Assembly: GCA_037176845.1 (NCBI GenBank) | Contig: JAYKXP010000393.1 | Location: forward strand, 1 to 12,546 | DNA from: Paramarasmius palmivorus | Taxonomy: Eukaryota > Basidiomycota > Agaricomycetes > Agaricales > Marasmiaceae | Reading direction: 5' to 3' | Length of the DNA: 12,546 nucleotides | In this document: in pieces, positions 1-10,237 of the stretch | Numbering within the stretch: the stretch's first letter is position 1 | Layout of the letters: every line of letters starts with the position of its first letter | Position numbers and translations under genes: made by a program | Notes under the pieces: generated by a model | What the model saw: only the letters and a program-made list of their open reading frames with translations | Told to the model about the DNA's origin: nothing | Database searches by the model: none

Positions 1-213
1 TCTCCAGGATTTTTTTTCTAGTGGCACCGACGATAGAAACGACATCAGCATCCCTCCACCCATGGACTCAGGTCGACTGCTTCCCTAGTTCACCTATTGT
101 CCTCGCAAAATGTCTGTTCGCGCACGATGCTGCAATTAATGGCGCTCTTTTTTTGCCTGGGCAGTCTCTTCGGACTATGATTCCCGCTTCCTACGAACTT
201 CTTCAACTCTCTG

Positions 214-669
214 TTGGCGGAATTGACGGAGGTGTCATTGGCATCTTTGCAAGCATTCTCGTCATGTGCAAGGGTAGCCCTCAGTCGTCTCCATGTTCAG
301 GAAGCATTCCTGAAGTCCTTATTTGCACCATTCGGCAACCTCCGAGACCTCGGTCCACATTTCGTGCTTATGTACTGCCAACCAAAGTCTTTGTTAGTTG
401 CATGGTGCACTACCCTCAAGGACCACAAGGAGCTCAAAATTAGAGAGCTTTGTGGTTCGTATTCGACTCCCCTATGGGAGCGCGTTGAACGTAGGATCCT
501 TTCTGTTAGCTCAATTCAGTCCAAACTACCCTGGAATTTGCTCGAGGACGCCCTCATGGATTATCGCACAGTGTATCCGGTAGAGGTTCAAATCTCCCAG
601 TCCCGCAGCGAAAGGGTCACGACCAAACAGAATTATAGGAATGTTTCCGAGAGCACTAGCCGATATTGA
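214..669 (+). pseudogene. open reading frame of unknown identity, possibly a gene fragment
   Basis: The frame stays open for 151 codons and its composition looks protein-like: leucine-rich helices at the start, then a stretch with charged and aromatic residues (for example WERVERRIL near residue 89). I do not recognise a family. The same frame continues open upstream of the first ATG to about 174, where it meets a TGA, so the ATG at 214 is probably not a true start and the piece may be the 3' part of a broken gene. The general look (Leu-rich repeats of about 25 residues) would fit the C-terminal half of an agaricomycete F-box protein, but I could not align it to the intact F-box gene at 3969. 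A shorter overlapping frame at 21-443 is an alternative with no better support. Confidence 0.25.
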
Positions 670-1156
670 GATTTGAACTAGTGGTTTAAAAGCAGGAATC
701 ATTTCAGCTGTACGCTCGCTGAGAGTTACTAGATGGGAGTATTTAGGTTCTCGTTCTGGAGTATGGAAGAAAACAGTTCGAAGCAGTGGGCTTCCATCTT
801 TTGATGTACTTGCCTTTTTCTTTTCGTACCAAAGAAACTACGCATGTGGTGTTGTGCCGCTATCTACAATCTCATAATTAGTTCTGTGTATCAAATGTAA
901 CATTCGGTTTCTATGGAGGTCTTGACCCGCATGCTGCCGTTCCATCCTTTCATCGTTCTTTTTTACGAGAATGAAAATAACGCGTTCTGTTCTGTTCTAT
1001 GCTGGTTCTATGTATACTTCGTAGATGGCAGTATAATCATATGCTAGCGCTATCATTTGATGCCAGTCCCGATCATTCCTACGGTTCCACTAGCTCTCTC
1101 ACAACAACCATCACCATGATCATCGTTCTCTATTTCGCGTTTCCCGAAGACTAAAA
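670..1156. other. no gene seen; AT-rich intergenic stretch
   Basis: All frames are closed at short intervals. The stretch is rich in T runs (for example around 820-835 and 958-965). I see no tRNA-like fold, repeat or recognisable coding piece. Confidence 0.5.
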
Positions 1157-2230
1157 ATGTCTGAGAATCTCGACGATGAAAGTAATTCAATCTTTTTTCT
1201 TTGTTGTATGTTGTTGATAGATCTATCCTACAGTCGTCTCTACTCAATACCTGAAACGCTTCAAGGACAGTGAAGATATCACTGTCTCTACCCTCGCATC
1301 CATGGTCAGCTCGCGATATTTGGAGAGTATCTGGCATTCTTGAAAGGCGGGGAATGTGATGAGGAGAGTCAGGGAAAAGTGCTGGTCATACTCGAGCTTC
1401 GTGGCATCCAGAAAGGTGCGTTATAATGCTTTCAAGTCCGTGAAATTGTTCTAAATCTTTCTTCTTCTTCTAAGGACGCGCAGCGATCGACGACTACCAG
1501 AATGGCGAAAAGATTGGTGAAACTTCTGCTGGACGACCGAGGTCGGAAAATCTTCAACCCCAGGGCCCAGAACCTGTTCTGGCTTCCTTGCCTCTCTCCC
1601 TTTCAATGCGCAACATTTCGAGCCCCAGTCTTTATCTGCTCAAAGCACAAAGGGATTTCCTGTGTGTCGGAGCACGTAACCCCGGCCAGCGACGGTGATG
1701 CATGCGTGTCAGGAAGCGAATGACAACAAGTCAGAAGCTCTCTTCAATTCGCGAAGACTCTATGCAGCCGAGCTTCAACAGATTGATCGGCCCAAACCTG
1801 GATTCAAAAGAAGCAAAACTCTCGAAAGCATTAGCTTGCCCGTGCACGGACAATGCTTCAGCCACTTCTAGTAACAGGTACCCGGCATTGAACGGTTTGC
1901 CGTTCCTGGTTCATTTTCCCCGCGTTCCTTTTGAACTGACTAGTTATTTGCAGGTTTCGGTCGAATCACGGCACAGCGCTGACACCTTCATGACATGCCA
2001 AATGGCGGATGGTGACTCGGTGAGCCTGGCAACAATGGAGCTCTATCTAGCATCAAGAAAGGCGGCTAAAGCCTGGTGTATAGATGGAAAGGTTTGTATG
2101 CATATCCTTTCTTCCTCGTGTTACCTTATTGAGTTACTCCCACTTTCTAGGAACCCGCAAGATAGACAAAACCCACAATCTACCGAACACTCTTATGATC
2201 AAGATAAGGAACGCTGACGGTGAGCCTCTT
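1157..2230 (+). pseudogene. decayed multi-exon gene remnant, family unknown
   Basis: Several coding-like plus-strand pieces follow one another in different frames: about 1221-1340 (IYPTVVSTQYLKRFKD...), about 1300-1420 (EYLAFLKGGE...VLVILELRG), about 1475-1700 (SLYLLKAQRDFLCVGARN), about 1720-1868 (RRLYAAELQQID...) and about 2000-2090 (SLATMELYLASRKAAKAWC). Some junctions look like introns, with a donor near 1417 and an acceptor near 1474, and a donor near 2092 and an acceptor near 2150. Others need a frame change or cross an in-frame stop (TGA at 1339, TAG at 1869). I could not build one clean reading frame through the whole stretch and do not recognise the protein. Either this is a pseudogene or my exon boundaries are wrong. 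A 94-codon frame on the other strand (1053-1337) overlaps it and is less convincing. Confidence 0.3.
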
Positions 2231-2459
2231 CCTTTGGGAACCGCATTCCGTTCTCATGTATCGCTCGCAGTAACGACCATATCTACCTACCTGATGGTCA
2301 GGTTACATAGAGCCCAATGCCGTGGTATATGGCCATCGGTACATGTGGCTCTTTCTCCGAGAACCTTCGTCATCGAACAAGCGCATCCCGTCATGTCAAG
2401 GGCGATACGGAACTTTTCCTGGTCCCCTCACTCATATCACTAGAAGTGTCTGCGCATTG

Positions 2460-2910
2460 CCGAGATCAATTACCCGTCGTATCCCCCAGGAGGTTGTATA
2501 GGACATCCCCGGGATCCTATTCTTTCCCAGAGATCTTCAATCTCAGACGGCGTGCTCTCGGCTCGCTGTGCCTTGCCTCCGCACATCGCTTTGTCTTCCA
2601 TACCTTACATTTCTGTCGGAGGATGGGCGTGTACCGATCATGGAGAGCTTCAAGGAGCTTCTCAACCAAAGTGCCACTCTCATCAATCCTTTCGCAAATG
2701 CACAATCTGGAGAAGATTTCCGTCGGCAGAGATTGGGTGCTCACCTCAATCGTCACCGAGCACCTCAAGGCCATTTCTGAAGCAATGGTAGCACCAAAGG
2801 TCAAGCTTACCATCGTGGAACACCTTCATTTCACCTACGAAGATCTTTACGCCCTCTGCGAGCGGATTGCTAATCTTCGTGAGCTCCGCCTCGGAACGAC
2901 AGGAGTTTTT
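2460..2910 (+). pseudogene. broken paralogue of the F-box-like gene at 3969
   Basis: This is a degenerate copy of the start and middle of the intact F-box-like gene downstream. The matching blocks, in order, are the F-box helix region (RRIPQEVV, then LRRRALGSLC against LRRCALSARC in the intact copy), the block after it (HRFVFHTLHF against RRFIYHTIHL), a block near 2640 (MESFKELL against MEEFEQLL), and a well-conserved block at 2698-2890 (MHNLEKISVGRDW against MHNLEKISIGKDW, then CERIA and LRELRL). The copy is broken by an in-frame TAG near 2492 just after PQEVV, by frame changes, and by a deletion. The two ATGs that are 150 bp apart in the intact gene (4170 and 4320) are 58 bp apart here (2640 and 2698), so 92 bp are missing and the frame shifts. 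Similarity fades after about 2910. The open frame at 2317-3078 is only an accidental join of parts of this remnant with flanking sequence. Confidence 0.7.
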
Positions 2911-3968
2911 CGTCCTGGCTATTGGATCAGGATCCCTCGCGTGCCGCGACCAATCATCATCTCTCAGCGTTGCCGAGCTTTCTCGTCAGAGACCCTTTGG
3001 TGCATCTCCTCCACCAGTACTCATACATCAATACCTCTTAGGGTACTATTGATGCTCCTCAGCCTTCCCGAGATATAGGGTATCATTTTGAATCAAGCCC
3101 TGGTGTTAAACCCGTGGTGTAGTGCTCTTCGAGACAGCGATGAGCTTGAACTCGACACCTCTATCATCTTGATAGGGCTTCGAGCCTGTTGTGGGCGTCA
3201 TAGCGTGTCTTTCCGAGTCACCGAGGGCAGCAGTTCGAGGCAGTCCGCCTCAGCCGAACGTGGTCGGAGGAGACGGATTAGGATCCCATGCTCAAAGATG
3301 AGGCACAGGTTCTGAAAGAACATTTCCCGCTAGCGAGGGACAAGAGGGGCAAATTGGCTGGAGATGGTGAATGTTCTGTGCCTTGTTCAGGCAGAGCGAG
3401 ATATGGCCATGGGAGCATAACGCGTGTACTATGACGATGCGGATGCAGAAACGAGAACAGGAACAGCTATCAGTGATGCCGTAACTACAGACGGCCGTGG
3501 AAGTTCGGGACGTTACTATCTGGTTTCTTCTGCGAGCCATTCTTACACACTACGATACTGTGCGGTACTAGTAGAGTCGAAAACTCATGTATGAGCATTG
3601 CCTCTCGTTCGTCTCTCAAGCCGTTGAATGGTTTCTTGGTGGCTCATCAAGCTTCTTTCAGACAAGCGATGATGGAAATCCTCAGGTTCTGACGGTCAAT
3701 CGGCTACCATATGTCATGGAGAAAGCTTAATGAGGGTATATTCGGCGCCGAAATACGGTATGGGTCCGGGGGGTTTTAGTACCATTCTCGACCGACTGTC
3801 AACACCAGCATCAACCATTAAAACTAACCGCAGCTTAGATCCACAAATTTCCAACTTGCCACCGTCTGGATAGCTTCTGGGGTTGAAACTGGAGAACCGT
3901 CTCGTTCGGTGCGTTGATCAGCCTTGGATGTTCGTGTTCTTCGTGAACTCACTCTTGTTAGGTAGACC
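2911..3968. other. no recognisable gene; probable upstream region of the F-box-like gene
   Basis: Only short open frames are present (for example 3088-3315 plus and 3292-3540 minus) and none resembles a known protein. The first 150-200 bp may still hold unrecognisable tail sequence of the F-box pseudogene. The last 200 bp are the likely promoter and 5' leader of the gene starting at 3969. A TTGTTAG at 3956-3962 could be the acceptor of a leader intron, but no donor is clear. Confidence 0.4.
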
Positions 3969-5399
3969 ATGCAAAGTCAAACTACCACACAGCTACCGCA
4001 AGAACTGATTGACACTATTCTTGAGATGCTGTGGGAGTCATCTCGAGATATACGGTCTCTTCGACGGTGTGCTCTCAGTGCACGGTGCTTCCTTTCCACC
4101 GCGCGTCGTTTCATTTACCACACTATCCATCTTCGAGGTGTTCTGTCAAAAGATGGTCGTGTACCGGTGATGGAGGAGTTCGAACAGCTTCTCAAGTCAT
4201 CTCCATATCTCATCGAGTTCATAGTGGAACTCATCCTCGACGTGGACGTGGGAATTTCGCCATATTGGTATGACGAAGCCCGACTTGAAGCATTGCCACT
4301 CGTCTCCATCCTATCACTAATGCACAACCTGGAGAAGATTTCCATTGGCAAGGATTGGGGTTTGACGTCGTTACCGGCAGCTCACCTCCAAGCACTTCTT
4401 GATGTCATGGCAGCACCAAAGATCCAGGCTATCGTGCTAGACCATATCCACTTCACACACGTCGAGAATCTGTGGGGATTTTGCGAACGCATCGCAGAAG
4501 GGCGGAGTCTTCGCGAACTGCGCCTTGAGGTTGTAGTCGAATTGCTAGACCCGGTAACGTCGGCATTCTATACTTCAAGTTCCCCCCAGAGTATGATATC
4601 TCGACGGCCAAATGCTCCGGCACCCATCTATATCGACACCCTTTCGTTTACTCAGGGCGCTGAGTGGGACTGGCCTCAAGGCGAGCCTTCGTTCTTCGAC
4701 TGGGCGCTTCGACCAGGCTCTCCTTTGCTTTTCACGGCTCTTCGTGATCTCACCGTGAGCGAGGTGTCCAACGACCATTTTGAGGACTTTGTTCACTTCC
4801 TCGATGCTACCAAAAAGACCCTCGCGAATTTATGTATCGTTGAAACCCAATGCTCAGATCCCTTCCCCTTAATACTATCCGGTTTTGAACAACTCAAAGT
4901 CATCACTTCCGTCATTCGTTCACCCCCATCCGACGAGTTGGTAGTCGGTTGGATCTTGCAACGGTGGTCCATTATCATCCGAGAAAGCAGAGGGCTGAAG
5001 CTAGCTGCCTTCGTCATTTTGATCGAGCCTCCCAAGGACATCCTGTCGCAGAATTATTTCCTTGGCAGCCATCTAGAAATGTCATGGAGCAGTTTGGGAC
5101 TTGCCCTTACTGTGGAAATGGTATCTGGATTAAACCTCCATATTCGAGTCAAATCTTTCCACTCGAGGGAGACAGAGGCACACCACATAGAACAGTGTTT
5201 CCCAGAGCTTCGGTATTATTATGGGAGGAGCGAGCTGATCGTGGAGATGCTGACAGTTCGAGAGAATAGGCAGGAAGAGGATGAGGTATGGGAATATAAA
5301 GGGACTCCGAATGGACAGATGACACGGAAGAAGACGCTGGAGGAACTACTACCCCTGCCACACATCGGGAAAATAGGCAGAGAAATTATGTACAGATAA
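3969..5399 (+). CDS. F-box-like protein, intact single-exon gene
   Basis: This is an intact 476-residue protein. Residues 8-55 have the pattern of an agaricomycete F-box-like domain: a QLPQELIDTILEML helix, then a SLRRCALSARCF segment and the RRFIYHTIHL block. The rest is leucine-rich with repeated strand/helix spacing (for example LVSILSLMHNLEKISIG and LRELRLEVV), which suggests a degenerate leucine-rich-repeat substrate-binding part. F-box proteins usually act as substrate adaptors of SCF ubiquitin ligases, and this family is strongly expanded in Agaricomycetes; the target here is unknown. The start is chosen because an in-frame TAG lies six bases upstream (3963-3965) and the F-box begins directly after the first ATG. 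There is no signal peptide or membrane segment. It converges with the transposase gene, whose stop is 256 bp away. A decayed copy lies about 1.5 kb upstream, so the locus has undergone tandem duplication. Confidence 0.85.
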   Translation: MQSQTTTQLPQELIDTILEMLWESSRDIRSLRRCALSARCFLSTARRFIYHTIHLRGVLSKDGRVPVMEEFEQLLKSSPYLIEFIVELILDVDVGISPYWYDEARLEALPLVSILSLMHNLEKISIGKDWGLTSLPAAHLQALLDVMAAPKIQAIVLDHIHFTHVENLWGFCERIAEGRSLRELRLEVVVELLDPVTSAFYTSSSPQSMISRRPNAPAPIYIDTLSFTQGAEWDWPQGEPSFFDWALRPGSPLLFTALRDLTVSEVSNDHFEDFVHFLDATKKTLANLCIVETQCSDPFPLILSGFEQLKVITSVIRSPPSDELVVGWILQRWSIIIRESRGLKLAAFVILIEPPKDILSQNYFLGSHLEMSWSSLGLALTVEMVSGLNLHIRVKSFHSRETEAHHIEQCFPELRYYYGRSELIVEMLTVRENRQEEDEVWEYKGTPNGQMTRKKTLEELLPLPHIGKIGREIMYR

Positions 5400-5433
5400 A
5401 TACATTTCGAGTTTATAGTTTAGAATGAATGAT

Positions 5434-5618
5434 ACGAAATGATTGAGGCATATATATCTGTAAATAAATGAAACTAGATGAGCGTCAATGATTTCGAACA
5501 ATATAGATACAAGTAAACGAAAATAAATCAGCGTAAATCATTTCAGCCAATCTCAATGAAAGTAAATGGGCGTAAATGATTCCAGTCAATTTTAATCTAA
5601 GTAAACGCAAGTAAACAG
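5434..5618. repeat. four degenerate tandem repeats of 39-49 bp
   Basis: Units start at 5434, 5482, 5531 and 5570 (spacing 48, 49 and 39). The shared pattern is GCGTAAATGATTYCAG, then CAAT and an AT-rich spacer, ending in AAGTAAAY. The last two units agree in roughly 29 of their first 37 positions; the first is the most diverged. The array sits between the stop codons of the convergent F-box and transposase genes, just beyond the 3' end of the transposase. This is where subterminal transposase-binding repeats would be expected in a CACTA-like or Plavaka-like element, but that role is inferred from position only. Confidence 0.65.
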
Positions 5619-5655
5619 GTCATTATTTCAAGCTCTACACTAAGTAACAAGTACA

Positions 5656-8600
5656 CTACTCGTCATCGCTCTCTACATCAGTATCATCATAGTCCTCGGG
5701 TACAGCATCAAGACTCCGGCGTGAAGCACCTGAACGTACCGACTCGTACCCGTCTTCAGCATCATTCTCATCCTGGTCATCTATATCGTCTATGTCGTCC
5801 GCAACATCCAGTCTTTCCCCTGTCAATGGATCATAGGTTGGGATAGCGCTATCACCGTGGCGAGCATCTGCCTCCAACATCTTTGTCGCGTCTTTAGTGG
5901 GATGGCCTATACCTCCACCACGATATCGCATGAACATGTCACGATCCACGAAGCTATACGAACAAGGTCAGCGTCAATATACATGGATACCACAAAGCTC
6001 ACTTACATGTTGACATTATAATGCCCCCAGTCATCACCTTCAACGACAAACTTTCCGTCATCGAAATCCTCTACTACACGAGCTACCGAGTCATCAGGCA
6101 GAGAGCTATCGGTGGGGAAAGAGGAAAAGCAAGGAATGATATGTGTTCCTCGAATGACATCCTCGGGATTGACGAAGCCGAAAGCATCAGGGTCTGTGGC
6201 AGGCGGGAAGAATATCCGTGGAAGGCGCTTTTTTCTCCACCCCCAGGAAAAGTCCTTGTCGTACTGATACCACCTAATCCACAGGACATCCATCCTGCGT
6301 TCACGACGATCCCTAGAGAAACGAGTGGTATTCTGGACGTGGACATGGAAGATGCCAATCACACGTCCGTAGAGGTAGGGATGATCTTGCTCCTGAGCAC
6401 TGCGCTCGTCTGCCAAGATCATGACATCGGGGTGACGCCGAATATTCACCGAGTCTTGAGTTTTACGCATGTCGTACCCAGTATAGTTCAATCGCATCCG
6501 TTTGTGAGTGAACACTCGACCTTGCCTGATTAGCAAGCCAGTAATGTCTTTGTCTTGAAGATCTTGCTGCTGTTCTGGCGTGATTAGGCGTTCGAGGAGA
6601 TGACGGCGAAGCTTCCATTCAAAGTCCTGCAACGGGCTGGTCAGCATATGAAGTAAAAGGTATCAAGACATGCATACCAAAGTTGCAGGGTCTCCGTCAT
6701 AGTCGTCTAGCCAGTTATTGAGCCGCAAGTAGCAGCGTTCCGTGCTGCCAATCTGATAACGGTGATTTGGGTCTGACTTGGGCAACGGTTCAAGGTCAGG
6801 TATCGTGTACCGCTCCTTCTTCTTGGTACGTCGCAATGTAGCCACACGTCGCTCTATACGAAGCTTGTGAAGGATCTGTTGATGGCGCCCTTTTCGCGCT
6901 ATCTGAGGCACAAAGTCCTTCCTGTTCGTGTTGGGGTATAGTGCCTTCATCCGAACGTGCTCTCGCTCAAACTGGAAAGTAAGTCAGTATTTTGCTACCT
7001 TGTATAATGAGAATGTACTTACTGGCTTCGAGTCGTTACCGCAGGGAACACCGTAATACTGGGTGTTTCGGATTTGGTGTCCCAGTGCATGCATTTTGAA
7101 GGTCGATAGGTTGAATTCTTTACGTCGCCGACCAGGCTCTCCCTCACCACCATTCTCTTTGGCGTTGCGACGACGTTTCTTTGCTTCCCCTGGTAGCTCC
7201 AAGGTTTCTATCTCCTTGGTGGCTCTTGCGAATGCACGTAACGACTTGCCCAAATCGCTGGTTACCTTTTCAAAGGTGGCGAGCGTTGAATCCGTTTGTA
7301 CGCGTAAGTGAGCGTAACTGTGCCAAGTCGCAAAGTCGAACAACAAGTCTTGAACTATGTTGTCCAGCTTTGCTTCGAAGAGACCTTCGAAGCATGGCAT
7401 GGCACACTATTAAATCATTAGTACGAGTTGATAGGATTGTATAGTAATAACTTGCCTGTAAAAGGTCTTCGTAGTCGCGGCATGCAAACTTTTTGAGAGC
7501 CGAAACGTCGTTTCGAAACCTTCGTATCGTTCCGTTTCCAAACGTGGATACCTCACGATATCTGTGCCCATGTGAGTGAGTGACGGTTTGTAACAATGAT
7601 GGAATAAAATAACTTACCGGTCGTTCATCACCTGAATCTTTTCCTTATTCTCAGCGTAGAGACACCGACAGAGGTGTCTAAAGACGTCCTCCCATCGGCC
7701 AGTGACTTCGTGCATCAAGTCACCACAAAAGAGGTTGTGAAAGTCATCACCGGCCTGGCTCAGGAGTGTTGAGAAAGGGTTCTATGATGGATTTATATTA
7801 GGTAGTGTCAAATGGACGTTAATTATCGAAACTTACCCTCGTCGGCACTCCAGACCATTCATTAAGCTGTTCGTTGATGTCTTGATTTTCAACAGAGTAA
7901 CCTTTCTTGTAGATTAGCTTGCGTACTCTTTCGACCTCGTTCCTTCGGTAGACAGAGTCGAAACGTCTCTTTGTCTCCCGTCGACGCATATCGGGTTTGG
8001 TACCCAGCTGAGAGATTTGTGATTTCTTGACGAGGCAGACAGGGCATGGGCAAGCGCCAAGGAACTTGATGCTGGCCAATATAACCCTGAAGATATGTTA
8101 GTCAAGAAAGACATATCAGGAACAGAAAACACATACTTTTCAACGTAATCTGCAGTGTGCGAGAAAAGCCAAGGGAATATGAGGCGCAGTATACCATCAG
8201 CGCACTCGAACAAGAAGCCATGTAGGTACGCCTCGACAAACTCCGGGCAGAGGAAGATCAAACCCCAAACGAGCATGATGAGATCTCGTTTGCAGTGTCG
8301 AAGGATGCTGTCTGGTGGTAGCCTGTTATCGAAGTGTTCGCGGAAAAACGATTTGAACGAGTCTGGAAGCTGGAAAAAGGTCAGTAACATTGTTATGGCC
8401 CAGTATATTTCACTTACTGTTGGAACAAAGAGTATCGCGTTCATAGCATGCATCGAAGGCTTGAGGCGTATATATTGAGAGAGGTTGGCGAAGGTGCTAT
8501 ATCCAGGCCACAACGAAGCCGTCCCAAACTGGGTAAGAAGTGTGCAATCAGAACCGTTCATGAGAGCGGCTATGACGACCTCATGCTCGTTGTCCTTGGG

Positions 8601-10002
8601 AACACGGCTCATAACGTCAAGCTCTAGTTCCAGCATACGATCCGAGGTATAAGCCTCGCTATATACACGCTCGACCGGTGCATCGGGGTGTGGTCGATAA
8701 AACTCCTTAAAAGGTTTGAGGTGCATGGAGTAGAATGATGTATCCGAAAATTCTCCCCGTATAACCTCGAGAGGTTTACGATAATAGATATCGTTGACCC
8801 GAAACTTCACAGCTTCAGACTCGTCGACCTTGTGACCTGTGCAAGGGACAGGTACGTCGACATGTCCAACACACCACCCATCACAGGCTACGAATGGTGG
8901 AGTGGAAGGATTCTGGAGGTCTTGAGAGGAATAGGGAGACGAAGGATCGTCGGACGTCAATGGAACTTCAACACCAGAGCGGTATTGGTCCAGAATACGC
9001 TCTTGATCTCGAAAGCGGAATCCAACAAGGTCAGATAGCTTGAAATCGGGAGCGAGGATGACATTGTGGACCAATTGGTCGATAATCTTCGAACCACAGC
9101 CCTTGGCAGCGCGACAAACGTTCAAGGTCCAGTCCATCAAGCGGAAGATGGAGCTATTGTCGAATGGACCTATATGGCCTTCTGCGCTGCCTTCGTCTGA
9201 CGATTCCTCATCAGAGGAGTCAGAGGAATCAGAGGAGTTTGGTGGGGAAGGGGACGGGGAAGCTGTGTCTGTATGATTGGCTACCCCGTAGACGGCTTCA
9301 GGAGAACGTTCAAACGGTGGTTGAACGTCGAAATTACGCGAGTCTGCAAGGTCGTCAATGCCGAATTCTGGCTCACGGGAAGGCACGTTGAAACGGTGGA
9401 TCCGGTATACGCCAAATCGATTAGGGTTGGAGGCGAAAAACAAATATTGATTCGGATGGCCTTCCTCGACGTCAAGATCGGATTGCTGTGATTGGTAGGG
9501 ACTTTGGGATTGATGTGGGGTAAAGGAAATAGGGTCTTCTTCCTGGAGATCCTGGGTTTCGTATGTTTCGAGAAAGGCAAAGCCAGACGCGAGGTTGAAC
9601 TCTTGGTAGCGCGCTGGAAGCTTCGAAGTCCGTGTCGTAGTCCTCCGAAGGGGATTTACAGGCTCTGGATCCATATCTAAAGCCTTGGAACGCTGTTAGC
9701 ATACTGTATAGACACCAGATTAAACAACAAACCTTGGGCTCGTCATTCACTTCTTGCTGCTCAAGCCTCTCCTCATCCAACGCGACATCCACGGCCTGTA
9801 ACTCTACTGGATGCATCTCCTGCCCTTCCATCAAATCCCTAGGTTGAGTTGCTCCCGCATGGGGTGTAGCCTGTGCTAGCCATGCAGGATTCGACTTGCA
9901 CAACCGCATATGGGTGTTGATAGATTTTCCGAGCTTGAAGGTTCGGTCGCAGTAGGGACATTGGGCGTCCGGCTGAGACGTATTCTTGCGTTTTTTTGCC
10001 AT
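5656..10002 (-). CDS. Plavaka-family DNA transposase, complete, 10 exons
   Basis: Exons on the minus strand: 10002-9733, 9683-8418, 8369-8137, 8086-7837, 7781-7618, 7561-7456, 7406-7023, 6971-6678, 6626-6007 and 5953-5656. Joined, they give 3885 nt, 1294 residues and no frame break. Introns are 48-56 nt. Eight are GT-AG and intron 6 (7455-7407) is GC-AG. In order: a zinc finger of C2HC type (C15, C18, H31, C35); an acidic Ser/Asp tract (about 232-258); the Plavaka core with LPDSFKSFF from 513, HCKRDLIMLVW, HTADYVEK (to 590), the cysteine cluster CPCPVC (602-607) and DLMHE (694-698, a probable RNase H-fold motif); FGNGTIRRF and DYEDLLQ before 763; FNLSTFKMHALG near 860; VDRDMFMRYRGGG near 1200; and an acidic tail. 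Family assignment is from recognised motif order. The start is the ATG just before the zinc finger. An intact frame suggests a recently active copy. Confidence 0.93.
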
Positions 10003-10237
10003 CGTGGAGCGTAACGAACGTGAATGAAAGAATGGACGCTGCGTTGAGCAGCCTAGATATCTGTAGGACCGTCAGCATCGTGTCCTATGTCTTTTTTTAT
10101 CTCGGGAGCGAAAAAAAAAAGATACAGAGCTTTCTAAAGCTCTGACTTAAGTTTATTCGATGTATAATGTATTCAAGCATCTTTTATTTATATATCTACG
10201 CTACTGGTATAGTACTAAGGGAGAGAAAGGGACTTAC
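10003..10237 (-). other. predicted 5' leader and leader intron of the transposase gene
   Basis: On the minus strand a strong donor, GGTAAGTC, opens at 10237, and a CTGAC branch point followed by CCTACAG closes at 10061. This gives a 177-nt intron, longer than the coding introns. The short exon 10060-10003 then leads to the ATG at 10002. There is no coding sequence in the leader. It contains the AT-rich stretch 10160-10200 and an A-tract near 10110-10120. The splice prediction rests on sequence motifs only. Confidence 0.55.

Noticed and set aside
2517..2813. 98-codon minus-strand open frame
   Set aside because: It is antisense to the F-box pseudogene, and the corresponding antisense frame also appears opposite the intact copy.
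5638..5642. CACTA string as a possible transposon terminus
   Set aside because: It lies only 14 bp from the transposase stop, inside the repeats' downstream flank, and no inverted partner is visible. A five-base match is expected by chance.
6021..6533. 170-codon plus-strand open frame
   Set aside because: It lies wholly opposite exon 9 of the transposase, which has clear family motifs; it is an antisense shadow.
9472..9732. Continuation of the first transposase exon as a 176-residue zinc-finger protein
   Set aside because: The frame after 9733 reads through a good 49-nt intron (branch point CTAAC, acceptor AAG). Splicing joins it in phase to the long exon that fits the Plavaka family.
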